This document shows positions 8,548-18,303 of a stretch of DNA of 64,000 bases, piece by piece. The first letter of the stretch is position 1. Each line of letters opens with the position of its first letter. The DNA is from Bradyrhizobium diazoefficiens (GTDB taxonomy: Bacteria; Pseudomonadota; Alphaproteobacteria; Rhizobiales; Xanthobacteraceae): positions 1,671,001-1,735,000 of the forward strand of contig NZ_CP067100.1 of the NCBI RefSeq assembly GCF_016616235.1. The letters run 5' to 3'. The notes beneath the pieces are model-generated. The model was not told the origin of the DNA. It did no database searches and saw only the letters and a program-made list of their open reading frames with translations. Made by a program: the position numbers and the translations under genes.

Positions 8548-9519
8548 ATGCAGGTGGCTTGCGAAACAGCGGTGGCCATCGCAGGTGCTGGTCCGGCCGG
8601 ACTTACGGTCGCGCGCCTTCTGGCTCGTGCCGGAATGACGGTCGCTGTCATCTCTCCGCCGATGGGGACCAACCGACTCGAAATGCTCGCGCCTTCGTCG
8701 ATGGGCATACTCGTCGCCCTCGAGCTGACGGAAATCGTTCGGGATCCGGAGGTATCCCGTCCTTGCGCGGGAATCCGTCGTCGCTGGGTGTCCCGATCGA
8801 TCGATTACGATGACTTCCTCAGACGTCCCGGGGGAGAGGGGTTTATCGTGGATCGGCGGCTGTTTGACCGCCGCCTGCGCGAGCTTTGCGTCTCGGCCGG
8901 GGCGCGGATGATCGCCGGAAGAGTGACGGCGGTGAGGCGGACGCGGACAGGCTTCGTGCTCGAGATCGCGGGAGAAGAAAGCGATGTGACGCTCGCCACC
9001 GAAAACGTCGTCGATGCCACCGGCCGGTCGTCCGCGCTGGCGCGCCGCTTAGGCGCGACCCGAAGACTGTTCGAGCGCCTTGTTGCGGAGCGATGCGGAA
9101 CCGAGGCGGGTCGCGAACCATCTCAGGAGCCGGTGTGGCTCGACGTCGACGTAGTTGAGACCGGTTGGAAGTATGCCGTTGCCGGTCCCGACGGGAGATC
9201 TGAAAGTTGGGCGGTTCATCGTCAGGCCCGGCGGAGCGGAAATTCCGGAGCGCTAGTCAATGCTTCCTCGGTGACGTTGTCGCATGCCGCGGGCGCCGGA
9301 TGGATCGCTGTCGGCGACGCGGCCGCGGCCTTCGATCCCATAACGTCGCAGGGATTGGCGAACGCTCTTTCCTCGGCGTTGGTCGCCGCCGGCGCGATTG
9401 TCTCGGCGGGTGGCGTGAGTGACGCAAGTGCAGCAAATTATTCGGATATCATATCGAACACCTTTTCATACTCCGAGGTGGGCCGTGCGGCCGTGTATTG
9501 CGATATGAGAGCCCTGTAG
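8548..9519 (+). CDS. LodB-like FAD-dependent maturation enzyme
   Basis: 323 residues. The N-terminal FAD-binding Rossmann motif is AGAGPAGLTVARLLARAG (residues ~11-28). The second FAD motif is GWIAVGDAAAAFDPITSQG near residue 250. This matches the tryptophan-halogenase/LodB-like flavoproteins encoded next to LodA oxidases and required for forming the quinone cofactor. The C-terminus (ending YCDMRAL) seems short: family members usually run on with a Trp/Arg-rich helix, so the 3' end may be truncated. The start ATG lies 2 bases after the LodA stop, implying translational coupling. Confidence 0.8.
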   Translation: MQVACETAVAIAGAGPAGLTVARLLARAGMTVAVISPPMGTNRLEMLAPSSMGILVALELTEIVRDPEVSRPCAGIRRRWVSRSIDYDDFLRRPGGEGFIVDRRLFDRRLRELCVSAGARMIAGRVTAVRRTRTGFVLEIAGEESDVTLATENVVDATGRSSALARRLGATRRLFERLVAERCGTEAGREPSQEPVWLDVDVVETGWKYAVAGPDGRSESWAVHRQARRSGNSGALVNASSVTLSHAAGAGWIAVGDAAAAFDPITSQGLANALSSALVAAGAIVSAGGVSDASAANYSDIISNTFSYSEVGRAAVYCDMRAL

Positions 9520-9682
9520 TCGTCTAGGGTCCGCAAACTTATCTTGGCGCTATCAATAGCAATCGAAGCGCTGCGCGCTTCCTTCCCGTTGATAAGATCT
9601 TTTTGCGCGACGCGGGCCACCGTGTGGAGATATTCGCAATTAGTAGGAGAAGTTCAATCATGGCTTGCGATGATCCGCGCGG

Positions 9683-12600
9683 ATGATACGACGACACGAG
9701 GCCTGGGGGATGCTTCGACATGTTGATTACTTCGTGCGCTTCCGTTCGGCCGAGGGCAGGCTCGAAATCGCGGGTAGGGAGCGCGCCGTCTATCATTGGC
9801 TCAGGGACCGGGGCGACGAGATCGATCGCGTGCTCCTGGCTCCTCGCCTGGACGACGGCGAGCGCGGCGTCCAATACTGGGAAATCTGCGATCGGCGGCG
9901 CCGCCTCAAGCGCCTCAAGGAATTCTGCGCGACCGAAAGGTTCGAACTGAACCAGCGCATCGAACTGTGTCGCCAACTCCTATCGGCCGTTTCTGGCCTT
10001 CACCGAAACGAGTCGGCGCATCTTGATCTCGGGCAGCACAGCATCTGGCTGGAGGCTCCGACGACGATCCGGCTGTCGCACCTGTTTGCCGCCCGGTTTC
10101 CGCAATTGCAATCGCTTGGCGAAAGTCGCTATCAATTCCTCGCCAGCGTCCGCGTGCCGGAAGACCTCTTGGGAGGCGACAGCGGGCCGATGCGCAGGGA
10201 TATCTTTCTTTGCGCGATCGCGATGCATCAACTTCTCTTCGGAAGCGTGCCGGCCGGGGAGCCGCCGGAGTGGGATCCCGCGGTCGATCCTCAGAAGAAG
10301 TTGGTATCCCTTCATCACTGGTTTGCGCACGCTCTCGAGCTCGATGCGTCCGTGCGATTTGCGGATGCAACCGTCGCGCTGGAGGCTTTCAACATAGCGA
10401 CCGCGGCGAGGCCTACGCCGGAAGAAGCTCTCCGCGGCCTCGAGCATTTCCGTTCGGAGATCCGATCCCAGTGTGCATTGGCGGCGATCTATCCAGCCTC
10501 AGGTGACGTCCTCGAGAGCGATCGCATGGAAGTGTGGCGCAGCGAATATCAGGGGATACCCGCGCTGGTGAAGATGTGGAAGCCGGGAACATGGGGAGAC
10601 CTCCGCCGCGAGGCCCCCGCGCATCTTGGCGTTTCTGGAGACGGCGACATCGCTGAAAGCCGAACGGCCGGAAGGACTTGCTCCGGTCCACGCCGCGCAT
10701 TGGCTCGGGGATGCGATCGTCCTGGTCCAGGGATATATCGAAGGATCGACGCTCGCCGCTCTCATCCCAGACGGCTCCGGTTTCGGCGAAACTCCGAACG
10801 AGGCGCTGGGCTTTCTACGTACGCTGTTCGCTACCGTCGAGCGTTTGCACGAGAGCGACTACGCTCATGGCGACCTCAAGCCTGACAATATCGTGGTCGC
10901 CGCGGACGGTCGACCGACGTTGATCGATCCGATCGACTTCGCGGCGGGGATTGACGGAGAGATTTCGACGACGGCTTATGCACCGGCTTCGGGCAACAGG
11001 TTCGAGCGGGATCGTTTCGCATTGCTGAAGATCGCTGAGGAGCTCTTCGCCAAAAGCGGCATGGATCCGGAAGACGCGAAGCCGCTTGCTCTCGCGATCT
11101 TCGAGGTCCGGGAGAAGGTTCCGAAGCTCGCTACGCTGCAGCCCGTAATGGAGGCGATGGACAACGTCGAGACGACAATTCGACAAAGGGCGGAGGGCAA
11201 GGCCGAGGCGGCCGGCTGCGGTATTTCCAAGATGCCGCGCGCGGGACTAGGTCGTTGTTCGTGCGCGGTAGTGTAGAGGAGTTGGAAGTCCGCTTGGACG
11301 CTGATGCAAGACCGGTTTCCGGCCGCCGTCGCTCAATCGATCAGCGGCGCATCAGTCTGATCGCCAAGTATGAATTTCATCGATTCCGCGGCGAGATCAG
11401 TATTCAACGGTCGGACGTAAACGAGTTTTCCGGTCTGGGCGATCTGCTGGTATCTCAGCCGGTACATGAACGGTTTTCCGGCGCGGACGCCAATTCCGAT
11501 GCCGAAAAGATCGATCAGATCGAAGACGCGCCGGAGGCGAGTAAGGAAGAGGTTGCCGAGGATCAACTGGCAGAGGAGATCGCGTCCGCGCCGGATGCCG
11601 AGCTCCCGAAGATCGATATCCGACGGCTGTGGCGGACACTGATCCAGGCCGAGAAGGAATTCACGACCGAAGGCGTCGCGCAGCGCGACAGCGCCTACGA
11701 CCGGACGATCGGTCGTCACAGAGTGCCTTTTGAGCTCGAAAGCGGTGTTTTCGATTATGCTCTGAGCGATCGGCTCGGGGTCGAGAGGCAGGATCATCGG
11801 GCTGCGTGGCGGCGTATCGGCGAACTGGATCTTGCGAGATCGCGTCCGGATCTTGCCGTGATCGTGAGCGGCGATGGAAGGAGACTTTCCCGATCATCGC
11901 TCGTCGGAGCCGGCGACCGATTGCGTTTCGTCAGTCATTTCGAAGTGCAGAGCCTACGGCGGCGATCGGATGCTGTGGATCGTATCTTGGCGGGGAACGG
12001 CAGATCCTCCGACCTGCTCTCCGTTTTCGATCCGGAATCATACGCTAAGCCGAATGATCTTGGAATCAAAGTCGCGAAGCAAGACCTGGTTCCGTACGAG
12101 CTGAACGACGAGCAAGTAGAGGCGTTCGGGAAGATCGTGCGGTTTCGACCCGTCGGGCTCCTGCAGGGACCTCCGGGGACGGGAAAACGCGCTTCATAGC
12201 CGGACTAACGCATTACGCGATCACGAAGAAGCTTGCCCGCAACGTCCTTCTTTCGAGCCAGTCGCACGAAGCGGTGAACACCGCGGCCGAAGCAGTCCTG
12301 AAGCTGTTCCGCAATTCGGAACTGGAGGCGAGTATCCTTCGTGTCGCGATGAAGGAGGACGTCGTCTCGGATGCGCTGAAACCGTTTCACACGGCCCAAA
12401 TCGAACAGGCGATGAAGGATAGGTTTCGCGCGACATTCGAGCCGCGGCTGTCGATAGTGGCGGAAGAACTCGCCATCCCGCGAGCTATGGTGAAGGCCGT
12501 CATCAATATTGAGCTCGAGATCCGTCCGATCGTGGATCGCCTGGCTGAACTGGTCAGGAAGCAGGACGTTAGGAGCCCTCGCTATGAGGGATTGGTGCGT

Positions 12601-13750
12601 ACCTTAGGTACGCACTTGGACAAGTTCGAAGTGGAGGACCTTGACCCTTACGAAGACGAGACCTGGGAGACCTATATGCATGAGGTCAGGGAGAAGGTGA
12701 TCGACGCCTTCTCGACCAGGTTGGCGGTCAGCGGCGGCGACATCGCCCGCTTATTTGGCGCCGCCGCGTTGGGATCGGACTTCATGGGCAGCGTGTCGCG
12801 CTCGGGGCGCAGCTTCGAGCCGTTTCTCGCCGGAACGAGACATATCGTTGTCGGAACATGCGTCGGGCTCGGTCGTACGTCGCTTGGCTTGACGAGCACA
12901 CCGTTCGATCTGGTCATCGTGGATGAGGCCGCGCGCTGCACTTCGAGCGAACTGCTCGTTCCGCTACAAGCGGCCAGGTGGGCGGTATTGGTCGGCGATC
13001 ATGCGCAGCTTGAGCCGCACCATGAGGTTGAAATCGTCAAACGCGTGGCGAACAGCGCCGGAATCGACAAAGCGGGAAGTAAAGCGGAGCGACTTAGAGC
13101 GGGTATTCACGACCGAGTATGGAAGATTTGCCGGTACTAGCCTGAAGCGGCAGTACCGCATGCTGCCGCCGATAGGGCGTCTGGTGTCCGAAGTGTTTTA
13201 CCACGATCTGAAACTCGAGCCTGGGAGGTTGGACCCCGAGATCGATCCGTCGTGCCTTCCGCCGAATCTGGACCGTCCGTTGCTTTGGCTAGACACGGAC
13301 AAATTGGGAGAGCGCGGTTACGAACGGGTTCAGTCCGAGGGATACAGCCGCGTGAATCAAGCGGAAGCCAATGCCATTGTCGCACTTTTGGAGAAGTGGA
13401 TCGGCCACGCCGCGTTTCTTGAATGGCTCACGACGCAGAAAAAGCACGACGCCGGTATCGGCGTGATTTGTATGTACGCGGCACAGAGGGATCTGATCCG
13501 CAGGTTGTTGATGCGCTCCGCCTTGGGGCACCTTGTGGGGCACCAGATCAGGGTAGGCACGGTGGACAGTTATCAGGGAAAGGAAAACCCGATCACCATC
13601 GTCTCGCTCGTTCGCAATAACGTCGATGGCGCCTGGGAGGACGATCGCAAGACGGTTCAAGAGGGTTTCTTGAGCACCCCCAATCGTATTAACGTCGCTG
13701 TCAGCCGGGCAATGGACGGTCTGGTCATAGTCGGCGCTCGGTCACGATGG
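9683..13750 (+). pseudogene. Tandem protein-kinase domains fused to an SF1 (Upf1-like) helicase, frameshifted
   Basis: Four or five overlapping frames give one coherent ~1350-residue protein. Segment 1 (9683-~10615) has a kinase-like fold whose catalytic loop is degenerate (AHLDLGQHSIWLE). Segment 2 (~10615-11220) is an active-looking kinase (YAHGDLKPDNIVV, then TLIDPIDF). Segments 3-5 are an SF1B helicase: Walker A GPPGTGK (12170s), DEAA box (LVIVDEAA), GDHAQLEP, QYRMLPP, VDSYQGKENP and NRINVAVSRAM. The reading frame breaks near 10615 (C run), ~11220, ~12190 (A run inside Walker A, next codons TRF in another frame) and ~13075. Kinase plus helicase fusions are suggestive of phage defence, but that role is inference. 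The 3' end is cut at ~13750. Confidence 0.75.
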
Positions 13751-13751
13751 A

Positions 13752-13881
13752 AGAAGAAGAGCCCGGTCGGCCGGATAACCGCCACAAGGCCGAACACGAC
13801 GACCATGCCGAGGCAGGTGCCGAAAGCGCTGTCGGGCAGCTTGATTTCGAGAGAAAGGGGGTTGAGCGTCGCCTTGAACAT
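13752..13881 (-). pseudogene. 5' fragment of a small membrane-protein gene
   Basis: From the ATG at 13881 (AAAGGAG ribosome site just upstream) the frame encodes a short polar start and a hydrophobic segment, GTCLGMVVVFGLVAVI, then PTGLFFF. After ~43 codons it runs into the antisense of the helicase 3' end, so only the start of this gene remains. The family is not recognised. The join at ~13750 marks a recombination point between two unrelated genes. Confidence 0.45.
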
Positions 13882-13900
13882 CGCAGTCTCCTTTAGATGA

Positions 13901-14108
13901 GCCCTGCGTCATCGCGCTGGGCGACCCCTATACAAGAGCCCAGCCTTGCAAAAGGCGATACCCAAAATCTGGAAATCTTATGATGGGCCTGCGATACCGC
14001 CCAGGAAGGGCGGTGCTCATGCCCTTCAAACGCACTGGCGTGGCCCGTGGCGGGTTTGAGGGTTTGGCCGGGTTGGGAGTGCTGCCGAACAACTCGCGGC
14101 TGAGGCGA
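13901..14108. other. Intergenic, nothing recognised
   Basis: About 200 bases between two gene remnants. No hairpin, repeat or coding pattern that I can support. Confidence 0.4.
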
Positions 14109-14393
14109 TTAGACGCCGGGAAACGCCCAAGCATTTGGAGTCGCGACGCCTTTGCGAATTTTCTTGATTGCCGGGTAGTCCGACGAATTCCAGAAGGCGT
14201 GGATTGCGTCCATGGAGGGGAATTCGAACATGACCACCGGCCGGGTGTCATGCTTGCCTTCGAAGACGTGCACCTTGGCCCCCCTTGCGGCCAGCTTGCC
14301 GCCAAACTTTGCGATGAAGGTACAACGGCTTCGCGGTACTTTTGATATTGCGCTTCGTCGGTGATTGAAATCTGTACGATGAAATATGGTCAT
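14109..14393 (-). pseudogene. DUF1330 protein, frameshifted
   Basis: The intact 3' part reads FIAKFGGKLAARGAKVHVFEG, then VVMFEFPSMDAIHAFWNSSDYPAIKKIR, a clear DUF1330 dimeric ferredoxin-like fold. The matching N-terminal strand (FIVQISITDEAQYQKYREAVV) is present but in the next reading frame, and its own ATG frame is also shifted. At least one base is missing near 14315. DUF1330 proteins are ~95 residues of unknown function. Not functional as read. Confidence 0.7.
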
Positions 14394-14447
14394 GAATTAC
14401 TCCAAATGCTTAAACTTCGAAACCGGAGACAATTACTACATATCGGG

Positions 14448-14642
14448 CTACACCAACGGCTGGCTAGCGGCTTGTAGCGCTTCTAAAAGACGCCCTACGT
14501 CCTGTTCGTGGATGGCCTGCGAATCTCTCACGGTGTCTAGCACCTTGCGCGCGTCGGCGGTGTCGTGGCCGTGCCGATTTAGGTCCGCAAACAGTGCCTC
14601 TTGGCGGGCTACAAGGAGCCTGCCTTCGGAGGTGCGCCGCAA
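14448..14642 (-). pseudogene. Fragment of a small conserved rhizobial protein
   Basis: 64 residues of helical, charged sequence (RHGHDTADARKVLDTV, then HEQDVGRLLEAL). It looks like a small hypothetical protein common in Bradyrhizobium genomes. The 5' end abuts the cut 5' end of the DUF1236 relic at ~14640, so it may lack its true start. Function unknown. Confidence 0.45.
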
Positions 14643-15461
14643 CTACGGGCACAAACACCACGCAGGCGCCCACGTCGAACAACTCCACCAGCCAGGCGCA
14701 GACCACCCAACCCTCAAACCAGACCAATCCGCCTTCGAACCAGGCGCAGACCAACCCACCTGCGAACAATCAGACGCAGAGCGCGAACCCACCGGCTTCG
14801 GACACCAATCAGGCGCAGTCCCCGACGGTAGCAATTCGACCACCACGGCCCAGCAGCCGAACAGCCAGCAGAACACGGCCGATCGCTCGTCGAATACGAA
14901 CGTGAATGCGTCTGTAAATATCAACGATCAGCAGCTGACCCGGATCAGCACGTCGATTTCGCACCTGAACGTGCAGCCGCTCACCAACGTGAACTTCTCG
15001 CTGTTGGTCGGCACCGTCGTGCCGCGCGACGTTCGTCTTCAGCAACTACCGGCGGAAGTCGTCGAAATCGTGCCGCAGCACCGCGGCTACGATTTCGTTC
15101 TGGTCAAGGACGAGATCGTGATCGTGGAGCCCTCCAGCTACAAGATCGTCGCGGTCCTGCCGCTCGACGGCGGCCAACGGAGGAGCGCAAGGCAACGTTC
15201 AGCGATCGCGATAGGGAAGTCGGCCGTAAACACGCCAAGGCGCGCCCTGTCGAGCTGGAGAAGCGGGTGACCACCGGCAGCACGGTCCGGACCGAAATCC
15301 GCACCGGCGCGCGCGTGCTGGAGGGCGTTGAGATCGAAGCGTTTCCGGAAGAGGTGTATCGGGATGCTCCGACCCTGCGGGAGTACCGGTACATCAACCG
15401 CGACAGCCATACCTACATCGTCGAACCCCATGAGCGTCGCATCATCGAAGAAATCGACTGA
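14640..15461 (+). pseudogene. DUF1236 secreted protein, 5'-truncated and frameshifted twice
   Basis: Three frames join into one protein. The first is a Thr/Asn/Gln/Pro-rich linker (about 14643-14825). The second is a DUF1236 core with ISHLNVQPLTNVNFSLLVG and VEIVPQHRGYDFVLV (14825-15175). The third has a Glu/Arg-rich hinge and a second DUF1236-like end, YRYINRDSHTYIVEP (15185-15461). The signal peptide expected at the start is missing. DUF1236 proteins are periplasmic, of unknown function and common in Bradyrhizobium. Breaks lie near 14825 and 15178. Confidence 0.75.
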
Positions 15462-15485
15462 TCTCGAAGCCGAAGGAGAACATCC

Positions 15486-15763
15486 ATGAAGACCATCGTT
15501 CTAGGAGCGCTCGCGGCGACCCTGATGGCATCGTCCGCAAGCGCCGCTCCTCTCGCGCCTGCGGCCGTCGCGTCGACGGAGGTAGCAGGCATCGAGCAGG
15601 TGCGTCTCGTCTGCGACGAGTACGGTCGCTGCTACGGACCCGCGGTCCCCGCTATGTCCAACGCTATTATGGCGGAGACGACGGCTATGTGGTCCGCCGG
15701 AGCTACGGCTACTACGGCGGTGGCCCAATCATCGGCTTCAGCTTCGGCACGCGGAGCTGGTGA
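15486..15763 (+). pseudogene. Small secreted Tyr/Gly-rich protein, one-base frameshift
   Basis: A clean signal peptide (MKTIVLGALAATLMASSASA) is followed by GIEQVRLVCDEYGRCY. In the current frame the rest is Ala/Thr/Ser junk. One base earlier the sequence reads RTRGPRYVQRYYGG, then RRSYGYYGGGPIIGF, ending at a TGA at 15761. That tail is a widespread motif of small rhizobial secreted proteins. A single base lost near 15635 explains it. AGGAG precedes the ATG. Confidence 0.75.
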
Positions 15764-15828
15764 ATAGAGGAAGGGCCGCTCAAAGAGAGGAGGCCCTTTC
15801 GACGTCGATTATGTTTACTCGGTGATGA

Positions 15829-16019
15829 ATGTCGGCTGTTGCGAACCTCCAGGGCCAGAAGGAGCAATTACTGGCGCGGCTCGAAGCCATCCCGGCTCGA
15901 ACGAACGTGCCGAGATCCAGGCGCTCCTGGCCAAGATCGAGACCGCGTTGAAGCTGCTTGGCGCCCAGGATTTCCACCGCTGCAGCAGAAGACGAATAGC
16001 TCTTGAAAGCAAGGATTGA
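15829..16019 (+). pseudogene. Small helical hypothetical protein, frameshifted
   Basis: From the ATG at 15829 the frame gives MSAVANLQGQKEQLLARLEA. After ~15890 the next frame continues with NERAEIQALLAKIETALKLL. Together they make one amphipathic coiled-coil-like ~60-residue protein of a type common in Bradyrhizobium. One base is missing around the CATCCCGG stretch. Function unknown. Confidence 0.6.
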
Positions 16020-16182
16020 GGGGTGTCCTGTCAACATCGTTGATCTGACATACATTTTTTTTGAGCCGACGGCAAAACCAGTCATTGCAACGGTCAGCCC
16101 CAACATCGTCCGCGGCCCTGATGGAAGACCAGTATCACGACCCCCGGGCTCACTGGGTCTTCAACACCGTCGAACGCCCAAA

Positions 16183-16392
16183 TCATTCATCGAGCTCACC
16201 GGATTCCCACATCGAAACCGGCTTACCAAGATAGATGCGCTTCAACTCGGCGACGAAGGCGACTGCCTTAGCCTCATCGCCATCGAGCAGGGTGATCGCG
16301 AGCGCGTCGACCAGCTGATATGAGTTGTCCGAGGGGACATGCGCGATGACCTTGATGGTGAAGCCGTCCTTTTTGAACTCTCGACTATGCAT
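16183..16392 (-). CDS. Small hypothetical protein
   Basis: 69 residues from the ATG at 16392. The sequence has a strand-helix look (GFTIKVIAHVPSDNSYQLV, then AVAFVAELKRIYLG) and ends in acidic residues. No family recognised. The longer frame upstream has an Arg-rich, unlikely N-terminus, so the internal ATG is preferred. Confidence 0.45.
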   Translation of the reverse strand: MHSREFKKDGFTIKVIAHVPSDNSYQLVDALAITLLDGDEAKAVAFVAELKRIYLGKPVSMWESGELDE

Positions 16393-16553
16393 AGGGCACC
16401 TGTCTGAAGCGCGCGAAAACGCGGGAAATGCGACCGCGCGATACACCATCTTGATCTCCCGTGCAAGTTGAGGAGGGCTAGCCCTCCGGACGGCTTTCGC
16501 GCGCCTCAAGGTTGCCGTAGACTGCCGTCCGATACTTTGGGGGAGAAGTTCAA

Positions 16554-16823
16554 ATGCCTCATGTCGCAATCGCGTGGCTTCGCAAAGAGGATTGGGACCG
16601 CTGGCAGGAGATCGACAACCAGTTGCCGGCTTATGATCGATGGCTCGCTAAAATCGAGGATGCGATTAAGCAATCGACTGCCCCTGGAAGCACGCCGACC
16701 AAGGTCGATGTTGATCCTGATACATTTCTCGCATGGTGCAAGACCAACGGAAAGCCAGTGCACCGGGACAGCCGAGCACAGTACGCCGCCCAAATGCTGA
16801 TTAGAAAACTCGGGGCGCATTGA
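16554..16823 (+). CDS. Conserved hypothetical protein
   Basis: 89 residues with a strong ribosome site (GGGGGAGAAG) before the ATG. It begins PHVAIAWLRKEDWDRW, with Trp-rich helices and a C-terminal helix. It resembles small hypothetical proteins seen in Bradyrhizobium, but no domain name is known to me. It stands alone between remnants and the PRTase locus. Confidence 0.6.
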   Translation: MPHVAIAWLRKEDWDRWQEIDNQLPAYDRWLAKIEDAIKQSTAPGSTPTKVDVDPDTFLAWCKTNGKPVHRDSRAQYAAQMLIRKLGAH

Positions 16824-16937
16824 CGCCTCGGAGCTTGAACATGAATCGAACGATTGAGCGAGGAACTTTTATTCGATCACGACGCGGGACATAACACCGC
16901 GCACGCTACGGGACGGTAGGCGTCACATTAAGCGGGG

Positions 16938-17717
16938 CTAGAAAAGCGGTTTCGGCGGGATCTCCAAATCCTGCTGCCGATATTTAAACATCTTTGGCTC
17001 TTGGATAGCTGTTCGCCGCGCGACAGCGAGACCTTCGGTCGCAAGACATCCTACTTCGGACAATCGCCACACGGCGGCGATGAATGAGGATCCAGACGTA
17101 ATGAAGTCGTCAAAAAGAACAACTGGCCTATCGGGTTTCTGGATCACTTGGAGATTATCAAATCGCCTCTCGGGAGAGCGAGCACCGGCCTGCTTGTGCA
17201 TCGCGCCTGCCGCGGCCTTCCAGCGTAGCGCATCAAGAGCAACCAGCTTGCCACCAGACGCCGCAGCGATCGCCTGCGCGTATAACAGCGTCTTGTAGTT
17301 TGCCGATTCACCAACAACACCGGCGCTATTTGGAATTGGGACAATCGCAGTAGACTGGTTCTGCGAGTTGAACGACCGACCTAATGCTGACCATAGATGG
17401 ACCAAAAATTCCTGCTTGTTTCGTTCCTCCAATCGGAAGGTAGTGCCGGCGACGCTAACTTGAGCGTACCCCTTAATGGGCTCACCTTTCAGGCATTTTA
17501 CAACCTTGTTGGTGTCCCAATCTTCCTGACGAGGTTTGATTCCGGTCCAATCCGTCAGGTAGTAACAAAGGTGCTGCACGAGCATGTCAAATGCCAAAGG
17601 TATGAAAAGATTTGCTCGGTTGATTATAGCACGGCCACCTCTGGTTGCTTCAAAGACTTCTTTGGCCAGCGAGGGATTTCCTTCCCGTTGACATGGCATT
17701 TTTCGGGTTAAAACCAT
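16938..17717 (-). CDS. Phosphoribosyltransferase-domain protein (ShosT-like candidate)
   Basis: 259 residues. The PRPP-binding loop is clear: VVLFDDFITSGSSF (residues ~199-212), with acidic pair D203/D204 and the TSGSS phosphate loop. Upstream AIVPIPNS (~124-131) fits the PRTase PPi-loop region. The N-terminal ~100 residues are not recognised. The protein lies head-to-head with a second PRTase gene (34 bases between starts), and a DprA-like gene follows beyond it. In the ShosTA anti-phage toxin-antitoxin system a PRTase-domain toxin pairs with a DprA-like antitoxin, so this is a strong candidate component. Which PRTase is the toxin cannot be decided here. Confidence 0.7.
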   Translation of the reverse strand: MVLTRKMPCQREGNPSLAKEVFEATRGGRAIINRANLFIPLAFDMLVQHLCYYLTDWTGIKPRQEDWDTNKVVKCLKGEPIKGYAQVSVAGTTFRLEERNKQEFLVHLWSALGRSFNSQNQSTAIVPIPNSAGVVGESANYKTLLYAQAIAAASGGKLVALDALRWKAAAGAMHKQAGARSPERRFDNLQVIQKPDRPVVLFDDFITSGSSFIAAVWRLSEVGCLATEGLAVARRTAIQEPKMFKYRQQDLEIPPKPLF

Positions 17718-17751
17718 ACGGTACAGTGATTCGGTGACCAGGTGAAATCCG

Positions 17752-18303
17752 ATGAAGCGCTGGTATCTTAACGAATTTGAAGAGTTTGGAGACGACGAAA
17801 TCTCTGCGTTCGGGCACTATCACCCGTACCGCCAGCATATGGCGCTGTACGGCGATCGGTCGATCTATCCCACCTACAGCGCAAAAATTCTAGATCTGAA
17901 AGAAAAGAGGCACGGAGGTATCGTCTATTTCTTCAACAAGGTTGAGCCACTGATCCGGAAGGAAGTGGCGTTGACAACGGTTCCGTCCCACGATCCGCAA
18001 AAGAAGATCAACGGCATCCGGGAGCTCGCGCAACGGATTTGCATTGACGATCCGCGTATAGACGCGACTGAGGTGCTGGTGCGAAAGAAACCCGTTGAGA
18101 AGCTTGCCCACGGCGGCGACCGAAGCAGGCGCAACCATCTAAAATCAATTGCGGTCGAATCACCGCAATTGATCCGCGGTCGCAGGGTCTTGTTGCTTGA
18201 CGATGTTGTCAGCACCGGCAATTCGCTGCGGGCTTGCAGAGATTTGCTGCTTTCCGCCGGTGCTCGGTCGGTCTACTGCGCGGCGCTCGGCAAGACTACC
18301 TAG
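17752..18303 (+). CDS. Second phosphoribosyltransferase-domain protein (ComF-like)
   Basis: 183 residues. The PRPP loop VLLLDDVVSTGNSL (146-159) is typical of ComF/orotate-type PRTases, and TTVPSHDP (~75-82) fits the pyrophosphate loop. A long basic linker (VRKKPVEKLAHGGDRSRR) follows residue 110. It starts 34 bases from the divergent PRTase and its 3' end overlaps the convergent DprA-like gene by 8 bases. So the three genes interlock and probably belong to one module. Base use is less GC-rich than in the core genes of the window. Confidence 0.7.
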   Translation: MKRWYLNEFEEFGDDEISAFGHYHPYRQHMALYGDRSIYPTYSAKILDLKEKRHGGIVYFFNKVEPLIRKEVALTTVPSHDPQKKINGIRELAQRICIDDPRIDATEVLVRKKPVEKLAHGGDRSRRNHLKSIAVESPQLIRGRRVLLLDDVVSTGNSLRACRDLLLSAGARSVYCAALGKTT

